Shown in pieces: positions 10,980 to 23,093 of a stretch of 64,000 bases of DNA. Below the pieces are notes generated by a model that was given only the letters and a program-made list of their open reading frames with translations, was not told the DNA's origin and did no database searches. Position 1 is the stretch's first letter. Each line of letters opens with the position of its first letter. Source of the DNA: Manis javanica (taxonomy: Eukaryota; Chordata; Mammalia; Pholidota; Manidae); the NCBI RefSeq assembly GCF_040802235.1, contig NC_133162.1, positions 17,501 through 81,500 of the forward strand, in the 5' to 3' direction. The translations under genes and the position numbers were made by a program.

Positions 10980-13080
10980 CTGAAAACTGTGGACACTGCG
11001 GACGCGGATGGGAAGAGTTAGGTTACCACAAGTCCCCTCCACCCACAGCAACGTGCAGACTCCGTGAGACCCCCACCGAAATTCCACCGCACGCCTCACA
11101 GAAGCAGAGCAAACACACTACAGTCTGGATCTAATCCCCACAGCCGTCCTGGGAAAGCAGAGCTAGGGCGTTGCACGCTGACCTCCCACTACACTGCGGG
11201 GCTGCAGCAACTGAGATGCCATGTTGCGCCAGAGCAGACGCGGGTGTGGAAACAGGGCACCACTCACCCTCCGACTCCCCAAACCCGCTCTCCCGGAGGA
11301 GCCGGCTCAGGAGGCTTGTACCTGGGTTTTACAGCGAGGGAGGTGGACCCTTGCGTCAAGGGGAGGGTGGAGGTGTCAGGGCAGAGCGCCCGGCTACTGC
11401 AGTGGGTTTGGCTGACGACTTTTTCCCATTCCTCAGTGCGAGACTTCAGAGACCTTCTGGTCATTTAAGTATGTCCGGGAAGTTTTAAGGACTGTGCACG
11501 GGACAAGGGGAAGCCTTGTGGGTTTCCAAAAGGATGATGTTCCTCCTCAACCCAGGGGGACAGAGATTCAACTGGGAAAGCTTTTACTGTGGCTGTAGAC
11601 TGTGGATATTTATTTCCATCTCTTGCTTGGCCTGAAGAATCTGGGGGGAGGAGGAAGAGCCAGAAACCAAATTTGTGGCAGGGGCAGATGAGTTGCAGGT
11701 GTTCGTGGGGTCCCCAGGGCACTTGAAGCCTTAACCTCGGGGATCCCTTGTTCTTCTCACCGCCTTGGAGCATCGAGATCAGCCAGGCTCTAGTTAGCCT
11801 GGTGGGTTTTAATCTCAGCCTCCCCATCGAGTGCTGTGTACTCACTTGGGCAGCTGGAGGTGGCAAACTCAGAGATCCTTGGGGCACACTGGCAGGCTCC
11901 TGCAGCCCCGGGCCCCAGTCATCAGCTCCCTGCGGTGCCACCTCTCCTGGAGGAGGTGGGCACATGGGGCCCTCCCCTTCTGAGCCTGACGACTTCAGAT
12001 TTAACACCAAATGTAAAGGGACTGAGGTTGGTAGCAGGATCATCCCTTATGTCCCATAATTAGGGCCCTGTGACACACTGCTTCTGTCATTGTTCTACCC
12101 TAGAAGCAAGTCATGTTTCTGTTTTGAGCCCCATTACACAGGGCCGGCAGTCTGCACAGTGGCAGCCCACCTCCAGGGGTGTGAATCTAAGCCAGAGGCT
12201 CAAAAACTCACCAACCAAGCACCCGGCTATGCAAGGCCTGTGCCTGGCAGGCACCCCACCCTCTGCCAGGTAGTGCATGTGATCGCAGGGGCCTCCCAGG
12301 CGGCCGCCACCCCGGGGACCCTTCCCAGGAAAACTCCCCGTCTGCTCGGCGCACAGCAAGGGCTGCACCCCCGGTAAGCGGGCCGCCTCAGCAGCCAAGT
12401 TCTCTGACCCCATTCCTGTCTCAGAGCCTCGTTTGGAAGGAGGCCTGGAGCCTGGCGGGTGTCCCGCAAGTGCGCGGCCAACCCACCCGCTGCACGGGGC
12501 CCGGGGCGCGCGGTGCGGGACATGGGATCCTGGGGACGAGCTGGACACCGCCCACCCGCCCCGGTCCCGCCGCGACCTGGCCCGGACTCGCCCCGAGCAC
12601 CGCCCACCGCACCCGCAGCACGAACTCACCCGTGCCACGAACTCGCCCGAGCGACGCCCGCCGCACCCGCAGCCTGAACTCACCCGCGCCCCGAACTCGG
12701 CCCAAGCACTGCCCACAACACCCACAGCCCGAACTCACCCGCGCCCGCCTCGCCCCCAAACTCTGAGAAGACCCCGTTCCCCGCCGCAGGCCTTCCTCCC
12801 CCGGCCCCTGGAGGGGGGCGCTCGGCACGTGGCTCATGGGGAGCCTCTCCTTTCCGTTCCGTGGCTCCCGAGGAAACCGAGCCGTCACTGAGGACGCGGC
12901 CCGCAGAGTCCCGGGGCCGCCGCGGAGCCGGAGGAATCCCCACTCCCTTCAGCGCGAGGAGGAAAGCCCCGCGGCCAAAATGCACGTGCTCTGCGCGGGT
13001 CCACAAAGAGAGCACAGGCTCCGCCTGCGGGCCACGGGGGGTTCAGAGGAAGTGGCGCCGCCTCGTGGCTAAAGTGATGA
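10980..13080. other. CpG-rich block of unit 2, with internal tandem repeat
   Basis: The CpG density is high, most clearly from 12,290 to 13,080. Between about 12,590 and 12,760, 'ccgaactcacccgcgcc'-type segments repeat three to four times, fewer in unit 3, and are barely recognisable in unit 1. This behaves like a CpG island with an internal VNTR. Several frames are open on both strands (for example 12,111-12,725 minus and 12,433-12,891 plus), as expected of GC-rich DNA, and none shows a domain. Confidence 0.6.
11315..12270. other. Segment private to unit 2 inside the CpG block
   Basis: About 0.95 kb interrupts the colinearity between units. Units 1 and 3 run directly from the 'gaggagccg'-type sequence to 'ggcctcccaggc'-type sequence. 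No LTR termini, tail or target-site duplication were identified. It may be an insertion here or a shared deletion in the other copies. No gene was recognised. Confidence 0.5.
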
Positions 13081-14384
13081 ACCACAACACTTTGGGAATT
13101 CAAACCCCAATGGGCACGAATTTCCTAACAATTTGTTGGAGACCATACACAATGAAATTGAAGGTAGATACAGCTTTACAACTTACCCCGAAATTCACTC
13201 ACAATTCTCCATAGGCAAATATTAAATGCAAAATTATAAAATTCTAGGTGAAAGCAAGAAAATCTACACAACCTTGCTGATGACTTTTAACCCCAACACC
13301 AAAAGCCTATCCACAAAAGAAAAATAATAAATTTCGTTGGCTTTATAGAATTAAATTTTCTACTCTAAAATATCTTGTTCAGAGAACCCAAACACAAGAC
13401 ACACAATGGTAAAACATATTTTCAAAATATACATTTGATAAAGGATTTGTACTCAAGATACACAAAAATCCATAAAACAGATAAAAACCATTAAAAATAT
13501 TTTCCCATTGAAAAGGTAAGTCTCACCTTAGGATCAAAGAATTGTGTCACCAGTATTTAGACAACTGCTCTGAAAAAATGTCCCAACAAAATCTACCATG
13601 CATTTTTTCACAGTAACTATATTCATAGAGACTAAAAACTTGTGCTCTCCGTATTTTGAGACACTGGTATGACCTATTATTAACTCCGTTTTTATCCCCT
13701 CCCCTTTCGTTGGAGAATGAAGGAATGAGGCTGAAAATTCAAAGCTTCTAATCATGGCGTGGGCTTTCTGTCTGTCAGACACCCAAGCAGAACACACCCA
13801 GAACCACCAACTTAGTATAAAAGACACTCTTACCCAGGAAATTCCCAGGGATTTAGGAGCCCAGGGTCAGGAATGAGGCATAGACCAATATATGTTTTCT
13901 GTTGTGTTTCTGTGTTCCCGGTGGCACATCCCAGGAAGAGGGTCAGGAAGTTCTGCTTCCACTATCCTAGGATAAGGAGGATTTACAACAAAAACTAAGT
14001 TTACTTACTAAAAATGTTATAATGTTTGACCCCAAGGTGTATGGATTATATTCCAACTAATAGGCTGATATGGCTGTAGTGACAAGTATTAGCTTCCACG
14101 GCTATCTGAGTGTCTGACTGAGGCAGTTTCTGTAACTGTCCATTCGCAGTTCTGGGTGGGGAGTTGTGGGCACCCGCACTGGGGTGGTGGAAAGAGCCCT
14201 TGGCTCAGAGAAGAAGCCTGTCTTACACCAGAACTGGAACTTTGCTCTAAAGTTGCCATACAAACACAAGTTAAATTTGAATTTCAGAGAACAAATAATT
14301 TTTGGACATACCTATATTAAAATATTTTTTGCTATCATCTGAACTATATCCTGTGTTTTTACACCGAGTCTGGCAGCCCTACCT

Positions 14385-14455
14385 TAGGCCAGTCATGTAA
14401 ATGCTTGGAGCTTCAATTTCCTCATCTGAATGATAGAATGATGCCCACTGTAGAG
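14385..14455 (+). mobile_element. MIR fragment
   Basis: Contains the MIR-like string 'caatttcctcatctgaatga' preceded by a diverged 'ggccagtcatgtaaatgctt', which follows the MIR pattern of a splice-like CT-rich core. Confidence 0.5.
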
Positions 14456-15124
14456 TGCTGTGCTTAGTATCAACTGGGACCACTGCAGGGGGTGGGGAGT
14501 TGTTCTTGACCCTCTGAGGGTTGCTGGATTTGAAAACTACACTGACAAAGATTAACCAGAGAAAAGTGCACCCATTTATTCATAGCTTTTATGTGATAGA
14601 GGAGACTTCAAAAGGAAGTGAGGACCCAGAGAAGCGTTTGGCCCTGAGCATTTTTGTGCAGGTTTGATAAGAAGTGGGCAGCTGTGGAGAAACAGGACGG
14701 GGTAAGGAGCAGGAGGCAGCGCGGTGAACAGGGGGAGCTTACCAGGACCTGCTCGTTAGGATTCTTCCTTGTGTCCCTTTGTCTTCAAAGAAAAGGATTC
14801 TCCTCTCTTCTGGGTATAGGGGGGGTACCTCCCACATAAGGGGTGTATGATCTGTTTCAGGGGAAAAGGATGTGGAGAAGGTCAGAGTGAACTTCCTGCT
14901 TCTTTGATTTTTACCAAACTCCTTCGGCTTTAAATATTCAATATTCCCAGTTACCATCGTTTGGGGTAGCATATCCTGGACCCCATCCTTACAGTGGTTG
15001 ACATGACCTAGAATCTGTAGTCTTAGGCACTCCTAGAATAGTTCTGCAATAGTTATAAGTCTGTGTGGAGTAACACAAACTTATGTTTTAATTTTTCTAC
15101 TTAATAGATATTCTTCTTGGATAT

Positions 15125-15242
15125 CCATAAAGTGAGGTAATAATAGTATCTACCTCAAATTATATTTATGAGACTTAAGTGAGTCAATGAATGTAAAACG
15201 TTTAGTCCTGAGCATGGTACATTATAAATGCTTAATAAATAA
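15125..15242 (+). mobile_element. MIR fragment, 3' half
   Basis: The order 'aataatagtatctacctca', 'gagacttaagtgagtcaatg', 'gtaaaacgtttagtcctgag', 'aatgcttaataaat' matches the 3' half of MIR. Confidence 0.7.
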
Positions 15243-17024
15243 TGCCTAGTTACCCCTGCAGTTGTGCAAATATGATGCAATATCATCCAAATGAATTGAG
15301 GAGACTTTGAAATGAATCATTCAACTGAGGATGATTTACTGAGTCATATTTCAGCACTGAGTGCTGATGGGCAATACTTGTCCTTCCCATTGGTTATGAG
15401 AGAGGGACAGAAATGGCCAAGTTTAGATGGGGAAGACATTCACAAATCTTCCTGAGTATGTAAGAGACAAAGATAACACCTTTGTGATACTTTTCAAAGG
15501 ATATAAAAAAAATTCCTGAATCTTAGCCCATTCTTTAAACTCAGAAGGAATTGACAGCTGATGCCTGCATTTTACCAGAGGCAAAAACATGCCTCCTCAG
15601 CAAACGGTGGGTTGACTGCAGTCTAAGGTGTACTAGCGGCAGAGGCTAAGACTCTCCCTGCTTATCAAATGAAGCTGACCCAGTCTTGGTCACAGCATCG
15701 CCGAATGGAAAGCTGGCCTTGCAGGATTTCCCTAAATCCCTGATGGCAGAGAAGAATGAATTAACCAAACAACCTATCAGGGGATTTCAGGAAAGGCTCT
15801 TAATAGAGGAAAGCATTAACATGTAACCACACCGAAAGGCGGAAACACAGCTAGACATTAGTGGCAGCAGTTTCAGTTTTTAACATTTCTTGAGCTTGTT
15901 TAAAAAACATGGATATTCGTTCAGCTGCATCTCCTGTACCGTCAGTGCTGACACGTCAGGGACCTCAGAGATTTAATGGAAAAGTGAGCTGAGATGCAAA
16001 TGGCAGCATCAGACCCGGCAGCTATCAGACAAATGGAAAACCCAGCTTTCCTCCCCAGCCCTGAGCCCATCCTGATTTGGGTTGCAGATTTTTTATGCTC
16101 TTTTCTCTCTTTCTCTCTGCTGTTTTCTTTATCAACTTTCTCCATCCTAAAACTTTCACGACCCAATCTCCATGTTGCTGCCTCCTAACTCATTTCTAAC
16201 ATTTGGTAGGTGTACTTGCAGAAATAACTGTGCCTTTCCTTGAACTGATGTGCTGGGTGTGGAGCGGAGAAGTATCTGTTTATAGCACTTCAAGGGCAAT
16301 AGGCAGACTCACGTCAATCAAGTGACTCAGTATGAACTGACATGTAAGATACCCCTTGGGAGTGATTTTTTGCTTTTTTGATCAGTTGAAGTGCTTGTCA
16401 TTTCCTTAAATTTCATATTTCTTCAGATGCAATGGAGGTATTGTAGTGAATGTAAAATGCACAAGTAAAACATTTATTTAAAAAGCAACAGCCTTGAAGC
16501 AGGTATAACATTCACAAGTCAGATATAGTTTCTTATTCCATGGTAAGCATTTGCTAATGTGAAGCTTTATTGTGTAAACCCACCTGCATATGCAATGGTA
16601 CACAATTCCCTGACAACATTGGTTGAGTCATGAAATAGTCTTAAAGCTGAAAAATAAGTTACATTTTCTGGTAAAACCTAGGGTCTTCTGTGAGGCCTCA
16701 GGGGTTTGATTTCCCATGAACCTCTTTAGATTACCTTGTAGTTCCCAAGCCTCTGTTTTGGTTCTTTTTTTCTCATTTTCTCTTTCTTTCTCCCAGAAAA
16801 ATTCAGAAAGTCATCATTACTGAACATGTGTTCACTGTTTCCCACCATACTCTCCACGTGGCTTTGCATCCCAGAAGGGGGCAGCTAGGCAGTGGGAGTG
16901 GCAGCCTGGGGGCTGACCAGCTGAGCAGGCTGATAGAACCAGTCTGTCACCCTCATCTCCCCTTCTCCTCACTTCCATCCTCTGCCTCCCCACCTCCTCC
17001 CACTGTCCCCAGCACTTTAGACAA

Positions 17025-17110
17025 AGGCAATAGAACATGAGCTTTGGGGTCGGGCACACCTGTCTTTGAATCCTCCCTCCTCCCAAGCTGTGTGACCTGA
17101 TAAGCTGCCT
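17025..17110 (+). mobile_element. MIR fragment, 5' half
   Basis: 'gagctttggggtcgggcaca', 'tttgaatcctccctcc' and 'agctgtgtgacct' match the 5' and core part of MIR. Confidence 0.65.
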
Positions 17111-17939
17111 GCTCCACCACGTCAGTGTTTCTTCACTTGACATGTGGCCAGGGTCACCATTTGCCCTGCTTTTTCTGGGCCAGTCTAGGTGTATGCTTTG
17201 TGTCCTGACATACTCATTAATATTGCCTCTGTTCAATGTCTCAAGTATCCTGAATAGACTATAAAAAGGAGGCATTTTAGATGTCTACTATAGTGCCTAG
17301 TACATAGTTCCTTGAGATGGTAACTTCTGCTGTTATTCATAATGATTTGAAGTGACCCTCCCACCAGATCTCAGTGGATTACTTGATGTGGTGAGCTGGA
17401 TGTGAGCTTAGAAAAGTCCATTTTGTTTTTGGACTTTGTTTCAGAAACAATTAACGCCGAACCAAAATTTTTAACGATGTCAACTGAATGTAGGGCTCAC
17501 CAGAATAAAGTAACCAAAGCAAAAAGCAGTAATGACCAGTTTAGGCAGGAAAGGAGAAGGGAAATTGGTCACAATTTCATTGTGAACAGGAAAAAAAAGT
17601 GACATTTAAAGCAAAAACAAAACAAATAAAGCATTTCAGAGCAGGGTAGAATAAATCTCAGGCATAGATGGCTTTTCCAAAAGTAGTTCTCCTCAGTGAG
17701 CTCTGTGGGTAGAGCATGAGCTGAGCAGCCTGCCAGCACAGGGCCTTGGGAAGACGGGTGAGGTGTCTCAGCAGAGAGGAGGGGGCCCCAGTGATGCTCA
17801 AGGTAAAACATCATCTATAGTGGAAATAGCAGACGAATCCACAGGAAAACCTCTGTTAGGGAGAAAACCAAGAATTGGCCTTGTCTTAGTTTTTCTGAGT
17901 CATAAACCCACTGCCGGACTGATTAACTGCTCAAAGTTA

Positions 17940-18060
17940 TGTGCCAGACCCTGAACTACACCCTGGTCATGTGGGATGTGACACACAGTCCCTGTCCCAA
18001 GTAGCTCATACTACAGACAAGGAGAGATACATGGCAGTGACAGCACTCTGTACTGTGGAA
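17940..18060 (+). mobile_element. L2 3'-end fragment
   Basis: 'gtgccagaccctgaactaca', 'agtccctgtcccaagtagct' and 'cagacaaggaga' follow the L2 3'-end pattern of accumulated product, stored amount and shoulder motifs. It is diverged. Confidence 0.5.
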
Positions 18061-18507
18061 AGGCATGCTGTGTAAGTTGGGAAGGGTAACCTCAGTAACA
18101 AAGGGCCCCAAGTCCTGTCGCTAGCCACAATAGATGGCATTTCCCACTGGTATTGCAGAACAGTGGAGGACTTTGCAAGATAGTCTTCATGTGGCTCTAA
18201 CTATTCCCATGGCCTTAGAGTTCTCTTTTGGATACTTCACAGCCAGTCAACAGGTAGAAGAAAGAGGAAACTAGAGGGTGTCACAGGAATATTTTTTGGG
18301 CTAGGTTTGGAAGTGGTGCCCACAAGCCATTTGTCAGAGTTAGTCACATTGGCCCAACATAATGCAGTACCTGGGCAGCCACTTCCTGGTAACAATTCTA
18401 CAGGATGAAGTGGGAGAATTAGTCTTTTCTGAACAGCCAGCTGTTCATGGGACTTATACATGGAGGAGTATGTGAGGGAAGCTCAGAAGAGAGAGAGAAC
18501 CCAAACA

Positions 18508-18510
<3 letters not shown>

Positions 18511-18576
<66 letters not shown>
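18511..18576 (+). repeat. (GT)n microsatellite
   Basis: An uninterrupted run of 33 GT dinucleotides, preceded by 'gc' and followed by 'attt'. A likely length-polymorphic marker. Confidence 0.98.
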
Positions 18577-18578
<2 letters not shown>

Positions 18579-18619
18579 TTCTGGAGTGAGGGATAGATCC
18601 TAGCAATGGCTCCATGGAA

Positions 18620-18900
18620 TAATTGATATTTTAACCAAGTTTTACAAGAGAAATAGTATTTAACTCATGAAGGGCATTAAGAGAAGACAGTTTAAATAGA
18701 AGGAACAGCATGTGTAAAGGTACTGGAGAATTCATTCCATCATTTATACAACAAATCCTATAAAAGTGTCTTTGAAGTGCCAGAAATCATTAAAAATGCT
18801 GGGAATGCTGCTGTACACAGAACAGACAAGGGCTCCGCTCTCCTAACCCAATATTCTAGTGGAAGGAGACAAACCACACAGAAGCAACTAAGTACACAAC
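18620..18900 (+). mobile_element. L2 3'-end fragment
   Basis: 'gaacagcatgtgtaaaggta', 'ttcattccatcatttataca' and 'attctagtggaaggagacaa' follow the L2 consensus in the right order. The 199-residue minus-strand open frame at 18,758-19,357 overlaps this repeat and is considered chance. Confidence 0.6.
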
Positions 18901-20272
18901 TCCAAACATCAAGGAGCATGTTGGGTGGAAGAACCACATAGCTGTAAGCAGGGCTGGAGCAAAGGGTTAATGTTGAAAGTGCAGAAAAAGGAAGTGAGAA
19001 ATGATGAGACTGGAGAAGATGGAAAAGGCCAGCCAGGAAGTAGCCTTCGTGCATTAACAGGTACCAGCAAGAGGAGATGGCAGAGCTGTGAATTATGGAA
19101 GGTCCCTGGCTTGTGACGGAAAGACTCCAGGTGTGGCTGCAGGGAGACTGATTATAAGGCTGTCTGAATAGCCTTGGTGTAAAGTAGGAGCCATGGATGG
19201 AGGGGTGGAAATGTGAGCGGGTGCAGTGCACACAGGGGGCTTGCCCCTCCTTCCAGGTTTCAGGCAGAAAATGGGCAGAATGTGTTTCCCTAACCCAGTC
19301 CAGTCCTTCTGGTTTGTGTAAATTTTTACTTTTCAAATTTTGTATATATACCCTCACAGAAAAATCTAAAACTTAAAATGTTACCCTGTGTCATTAGACA
19401 GTGCCGGGTACAGAGGAATACATGTACATGTCTGTGTGTACAAAGACACATATATATTTATGTCTATGTGCATAGATATATTTTGTAAACTCTGCTCCAC
19501 CTGTGTGTACACAAGCTCCCCCACTGTCTCTGCCCCTTTCCCCACTGCAGATGCTCTCCTCTCCCCACCTGTACTCCGATACTTGCATCAGGTGGAATCA
19601 CTGTGTGGAAGCCCGCACCTTGCTGGGGCTCTGAGGTAGCCCCCCCCCTTGGAATTCCCTCCATGCCCTGCTCAGGCTCTGACTACCCATCCCATGCCAT
19701 GCTACCATCTCCTGAGGCTGCCCTCTTTACCCTGCCTGGGCTCTGGGCCCTGCCTCAGTCACCACAGCATTCCTGCACTCTGCCACAGCCACCTACCTCA
19801 CTCAGACCTCTTGAGGAGCTCTACAACAACACCATTCCAGATGAGAAGGAGGGAAAGAACAAGGGCAAGACAAAAAGTTGAAACTCACAAATTTTTTTTG
19901 AATCACAAAATGGAGTTGACAGACATGGAAGCAAAACTTGTGTGTTTTTATTTAATGTTGATTTTTTGACCAAGTAAATCCTTAAATATTTAAAACAAGA
20001 GTTCCTAAAATTGAAAGTAAGTATACTTACATCCCTAATTGGTAACAAATACATCAAGAAATTGATTGTTGCAATGCTTTAGGGCAAATATTTTTACATG
20101 CTTAGAGGGATGTGTTCTCAGGATGAAAGAGATCTAAAGTTTAACTCAGGAGTTAAAAGCAATAATACTGATACTGTTATTTTAGAATATATGTATTAAA
20201 AGATACAGAAATAAATATGTTAATATTAACAACTGTTTTCAGTGTAAGAGAAAAGCAATATAAATATAAAAA

Positions 20273-20334
20273 CTTTTTAAGTTAAAGTAAAACTTCAGTA
20301 TTGTTAAATTTGAATAGAAAATTTCATTATGAAC
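20273..20334 (+). repeat. 62-bp dispersed duplication, copy 1
   Basis: Runs from 'ctttttaagttaaag' to 'attatgaac' and recurs at 21,977-22,038 with a single mismatch (61/62 by hand count). It is not a recognised repeat family. Confidence 0.9.
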
Positions 20335-21309
20335 AAAGAATTTAAAAATACATACATGCATGTTTTCCCCTACTTTTGCCCACTGAAGGACCTAGAAGCA
20401 TTGATGACCCAGTGGCAGTGAGCACCCTCAACAGCCAGAGTTCTGTCTCTAACTAGCTCCCCCATGAAAGGAACCAGGGCTTTTTAGAGAAGTGGCTGGT
20501 TTTGGGTCTGGGAGAGGGGGTGCACTTGGTGAGCCAGGGACACCTTTTTGTGCCAGGAAAAGAGGCAGTTTGAAGGGGCTCTTACTGGCCAAAGATGGGA
20601 AATTGCAGCTTCAAAATGAATGAAATACACTGACTATATGCAAACCTGTAAATCAATAAAATGATATTCAAAAAAGAGAAAAACAAAGATAAAACAGGCA
20701 AAACACATTTGAGGTCTACTCCTTACTATTAAAGGGACAATTCAAATACATGACTATATACCTCGCCTTTCCAGAAGAAGCAGTTGATGAGCTAAATCTC
20801 TCCCTCACTCCTTCTCTCCAACAAAGACTGCCAACTAATAAACATAAAAGGAATGATGAAAATAGAGAGATCAACATTTTACAACCCCTGGTGAAGTCAC
20901 TTCTGGAGGCAAGAATCATCAATGGATGATTAAGCCATTAGGTGATACACTGACGGAGAGCTGGATCCCCTAGTACTGCTCAAGTCTGACTCCACAGATG
21001 ATCTGATGGTTCAAAAAGAGAAATAGAACTTTATGAGGGAGAGATGAGGCTGTGTTTGCTACTGATAAAGAGTCAGTTAGATGTACCTCATGAGGTAATG
21101 TAAAATCATACAGCATCAATGATGTCTTGCCTGAAATGTTTGACCTGAATGTAATCCAGCCTCTGTATCCACACTCCAGGTTACAGAGAATTCATGGGTA
21201 AGTGAAATAATGTAAATGCCACCAATAATTCAGAAGCTGGACAAACTCAGAAACTAGGCCATTCTGTGGGACAGCTGGCCTAGTCACTTCACCAAGTTAA
21301 TGTCATTCC

Positions 21310-21720
21310 AGAGAAAGGGGCAGGGGAGCACCATTATAGATCATAAGTGACTTAAGACATGTAACAACCAAACACAGAGAGGAGTGGATCCTGGTATGAC
21401 TAAAATAGGGGTAACATACGTTTTTTTGGAGCGATTGGCAAATTTTGAGTATGGATCAGGTATTAGATGATGATAATAGAAAAGTATCATTAATTATGTT
21501 AGCTATAGAATGGTATTGATTTTAAGAAGAAAAAAGTTCTGATTTTCATGGTGTTCATTTAATTTAAAATATTTTGGCTAAAAAATTGATGATGTAAACA
21601 TGGCAAAACTGTTGATAACTATTCATCTAGGTAATGAATATATAGGCAATCACTATACTCTATTTTCCTGTGTGTTTGAAAATATTTATGATAAAAAGTT
21701 ACAAGTAATTCTGATTCCGA
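21310..21720 (+). mobile_element. Probable ancient interspersed repeat, family unresolved
   Basis: Strings such as 'gatcataagtgacttaagac', 'gtattagatgatgataata' and 'attaattatgttagctatag' recall a widely dispersed old mammalian repeat, but the family could not be named from memory with confidence. Confidence 0.3.
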
Positions 21721-21779
21721 GGCCCAAAACCAGACCTACCGAATGAACCTAAAGCCTTGCTGGCATCTGTATTTTATCA

Positions 21780-21945
21780 AATATCCCATCTTGATGAAGG
21801 AATGAGTGAATGAATGACTTTTTCATCCATTGTAATCTTTTTCAACAACTATTTATCAGGCCCCTACTACAGGCCAAGAACTTTTCTAGGTGCTGAAGAT
21901 TCAACTCTGAACAAAACATACACAAAGGATCATAAACCTGTGGAG
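21780..21945 (+). mobile_element. L2 3'-end fragment
   Basis: 'caacaactatttatcaggcc', 'cctactacaggccaagaact' and 'ttctaggtgctgaagattca' match the L2 3'-end pattern closely. Confidence 0.7.
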
Positions 21946-21976
21946 CTTGGCACCCGGCCTTGTCCACAGTAGGCCT

Positions 21977-22064
21977 CTTTTTAAGTTAAAGTAAAACTTC
22001 AGTATTGTTAAATTTGAATAGAAAATTTCAATATGAACTCACCCTCACCTGGACAGGAGGCACC
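21977..22064 (+). repeat. Composite patch: 62-bp duplication copy 2 plus 20-bp copy
   Basis: 21,977-22,038 copies 20,273-20,334. Six bases later, 22,045-22,064 ('tcacctggacaggaggcacc') is identical to 24,679-24,698. Two short copies from opposite sides placed nearly together resemble a templated insertion left by double-strand-break repair. Confidence 0.75.
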
Positions 22065-22770
22065 TCTTTAAAGCAAACCAACTTTTTAAAACTGTTAAAT
22101 ATAACACAAACCCAGAAAACTGCCTAAAACAGATGGACAGATTAATGAATTGTTAGGCAGTAACACCCCCACCTCCCACAGAACCCTGAACCCTGCCAAT
22201 CAGCGGGGAGTCTCTCAGGCCCACACTCACCACTTCACCCTCCCAAGAGCAGGGCCTCAGATGCCACTGTGAGGAGCAGAGGCAGAGTTCAGAACCCAGC
22301 CCCCAACATTCTTCTGAGCATTACCTTGCCCCACAAAAGGAAGATCCTACATTTTCTTTCCCTTTGGTTCAAAAGGACCTATTTACAAACTTTTACAGAA
22401 CAGCACAACTCAGACATGTGTATTACACACGTGACTTTCACTTTATAATATCAAGTAAATGCAGCAGCTCCAGGCAAGCTTATACCTGATTCACAGCTAA
22501 TTTCAAGAACATGAAGTCATAAAAGGTACAGACGCATAATTCTATCATGGTGAGGTGAAGAAACTAAAGTATTATTTAGAATAACCTCAGTGTCAGCCTC
22601 AAATGGTAACATCGGGGAGGCTGTCTGCAGTCATGTGGAGTGATGTTAAGAGGTGACCTGAGGTGTTGCTTGTTACCTAGGCTAGTTGAATCAAATGAGA
22701 AATAAGCTTTTCTCCATTTTTTCTTTTTTAAAAAAACAGAGAACTTTAATCTTCTCTGCATTTTTTTTTT

Positions 22771-23093
22771 GAGAGGGCATCTCTCATATTTATTGATCAA
22801 ATGGTTGTTAACAACAATAAAATTCTGTATACGGGGGTCAATGTTCAATACACAATCATTAATCCATCTCAAGCCTGATTCTCATCAGTCTCCAATCTTC
22901 TGAAGTATAACGAACAAGTTTTTACATGGTGAACGAATTCTTACAGAGTGAATAAATTCTTACATGGTGAACAGTACAAGGGCAGTCATCACAGAAACTT
23001 TCGGTTTTTATCATGCATTATGAACTATAAACAATCAGGTCAAATATGAATATTCATTTGATTTTTATACCTGATTTATATGTTGATCCCACA
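22771..23093 (-). repeat. U3-R of ERV copy B
   Basis: Begins TGTGGGATC after the antisense polypurine sequence (from 23,094 upward) and carries AATAAA at 22,794-22,789. It is colinear with 37,116-37,433. U5 is absent, as expected of the 3' end of an mRNA. Confidence 0.8.

Larger units (their letters stand above)
7372..14228 (+). repeat. Tandem duplication unit 2 (complete)
   Basis: The second copy follows unit 1 directly. It is the longest, because it has two segments the others lack: about 10,050-10,530 (with a small GC-rich minisatellite) and about 11,315-12,270 inside the GC-rich block. It shares 10,620-10,940 with unit 3 only. Its right end is where similarity to units 1 and 3 stops, just after 'agaagcctgtctt' near 14,225. 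It lacks the L1 insertions of the other two units. Confidence 0.85.
14229..18510. other. Single-copy sequence with ancient repeats
   Basis: No exon, RNA gene or young repeat was recognised. Diverged MIR and L2 fragments, listed separately, are the only identifiable elements. The open frames here (for example 16,832-17,275 minus) have no recognisable domain and no neighbouring splice structure. Confidence 0.5.
18901..22751. other. Single-copy AT-rich sequence
   Basis: No gene was recognised. The interval includes a probable ancient repeat at 21,310-21,720, an L2 end at 21,780-21,945 and a 62-bp direct duplication (20,273-20,334 and 21,977-22,038). Between 19,500 and 19,860 it is C-rich without stop codons in some frames, but no domain is visible. 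Confidence 0.5.

Noticed and set aside
12111..12725. 204-codon minus-strand frame in the unit 2 CpG block
   Set aside because: It overlaps several other open frames on both strands, is GC-driven in composition and is not kept in the other units.
18758..19357. 199-codon minus-strand open frame
   Set aside because: It overlaps an L2 fragment read on the opposite strand, shows no domain and has no supporting splice or promoter context.
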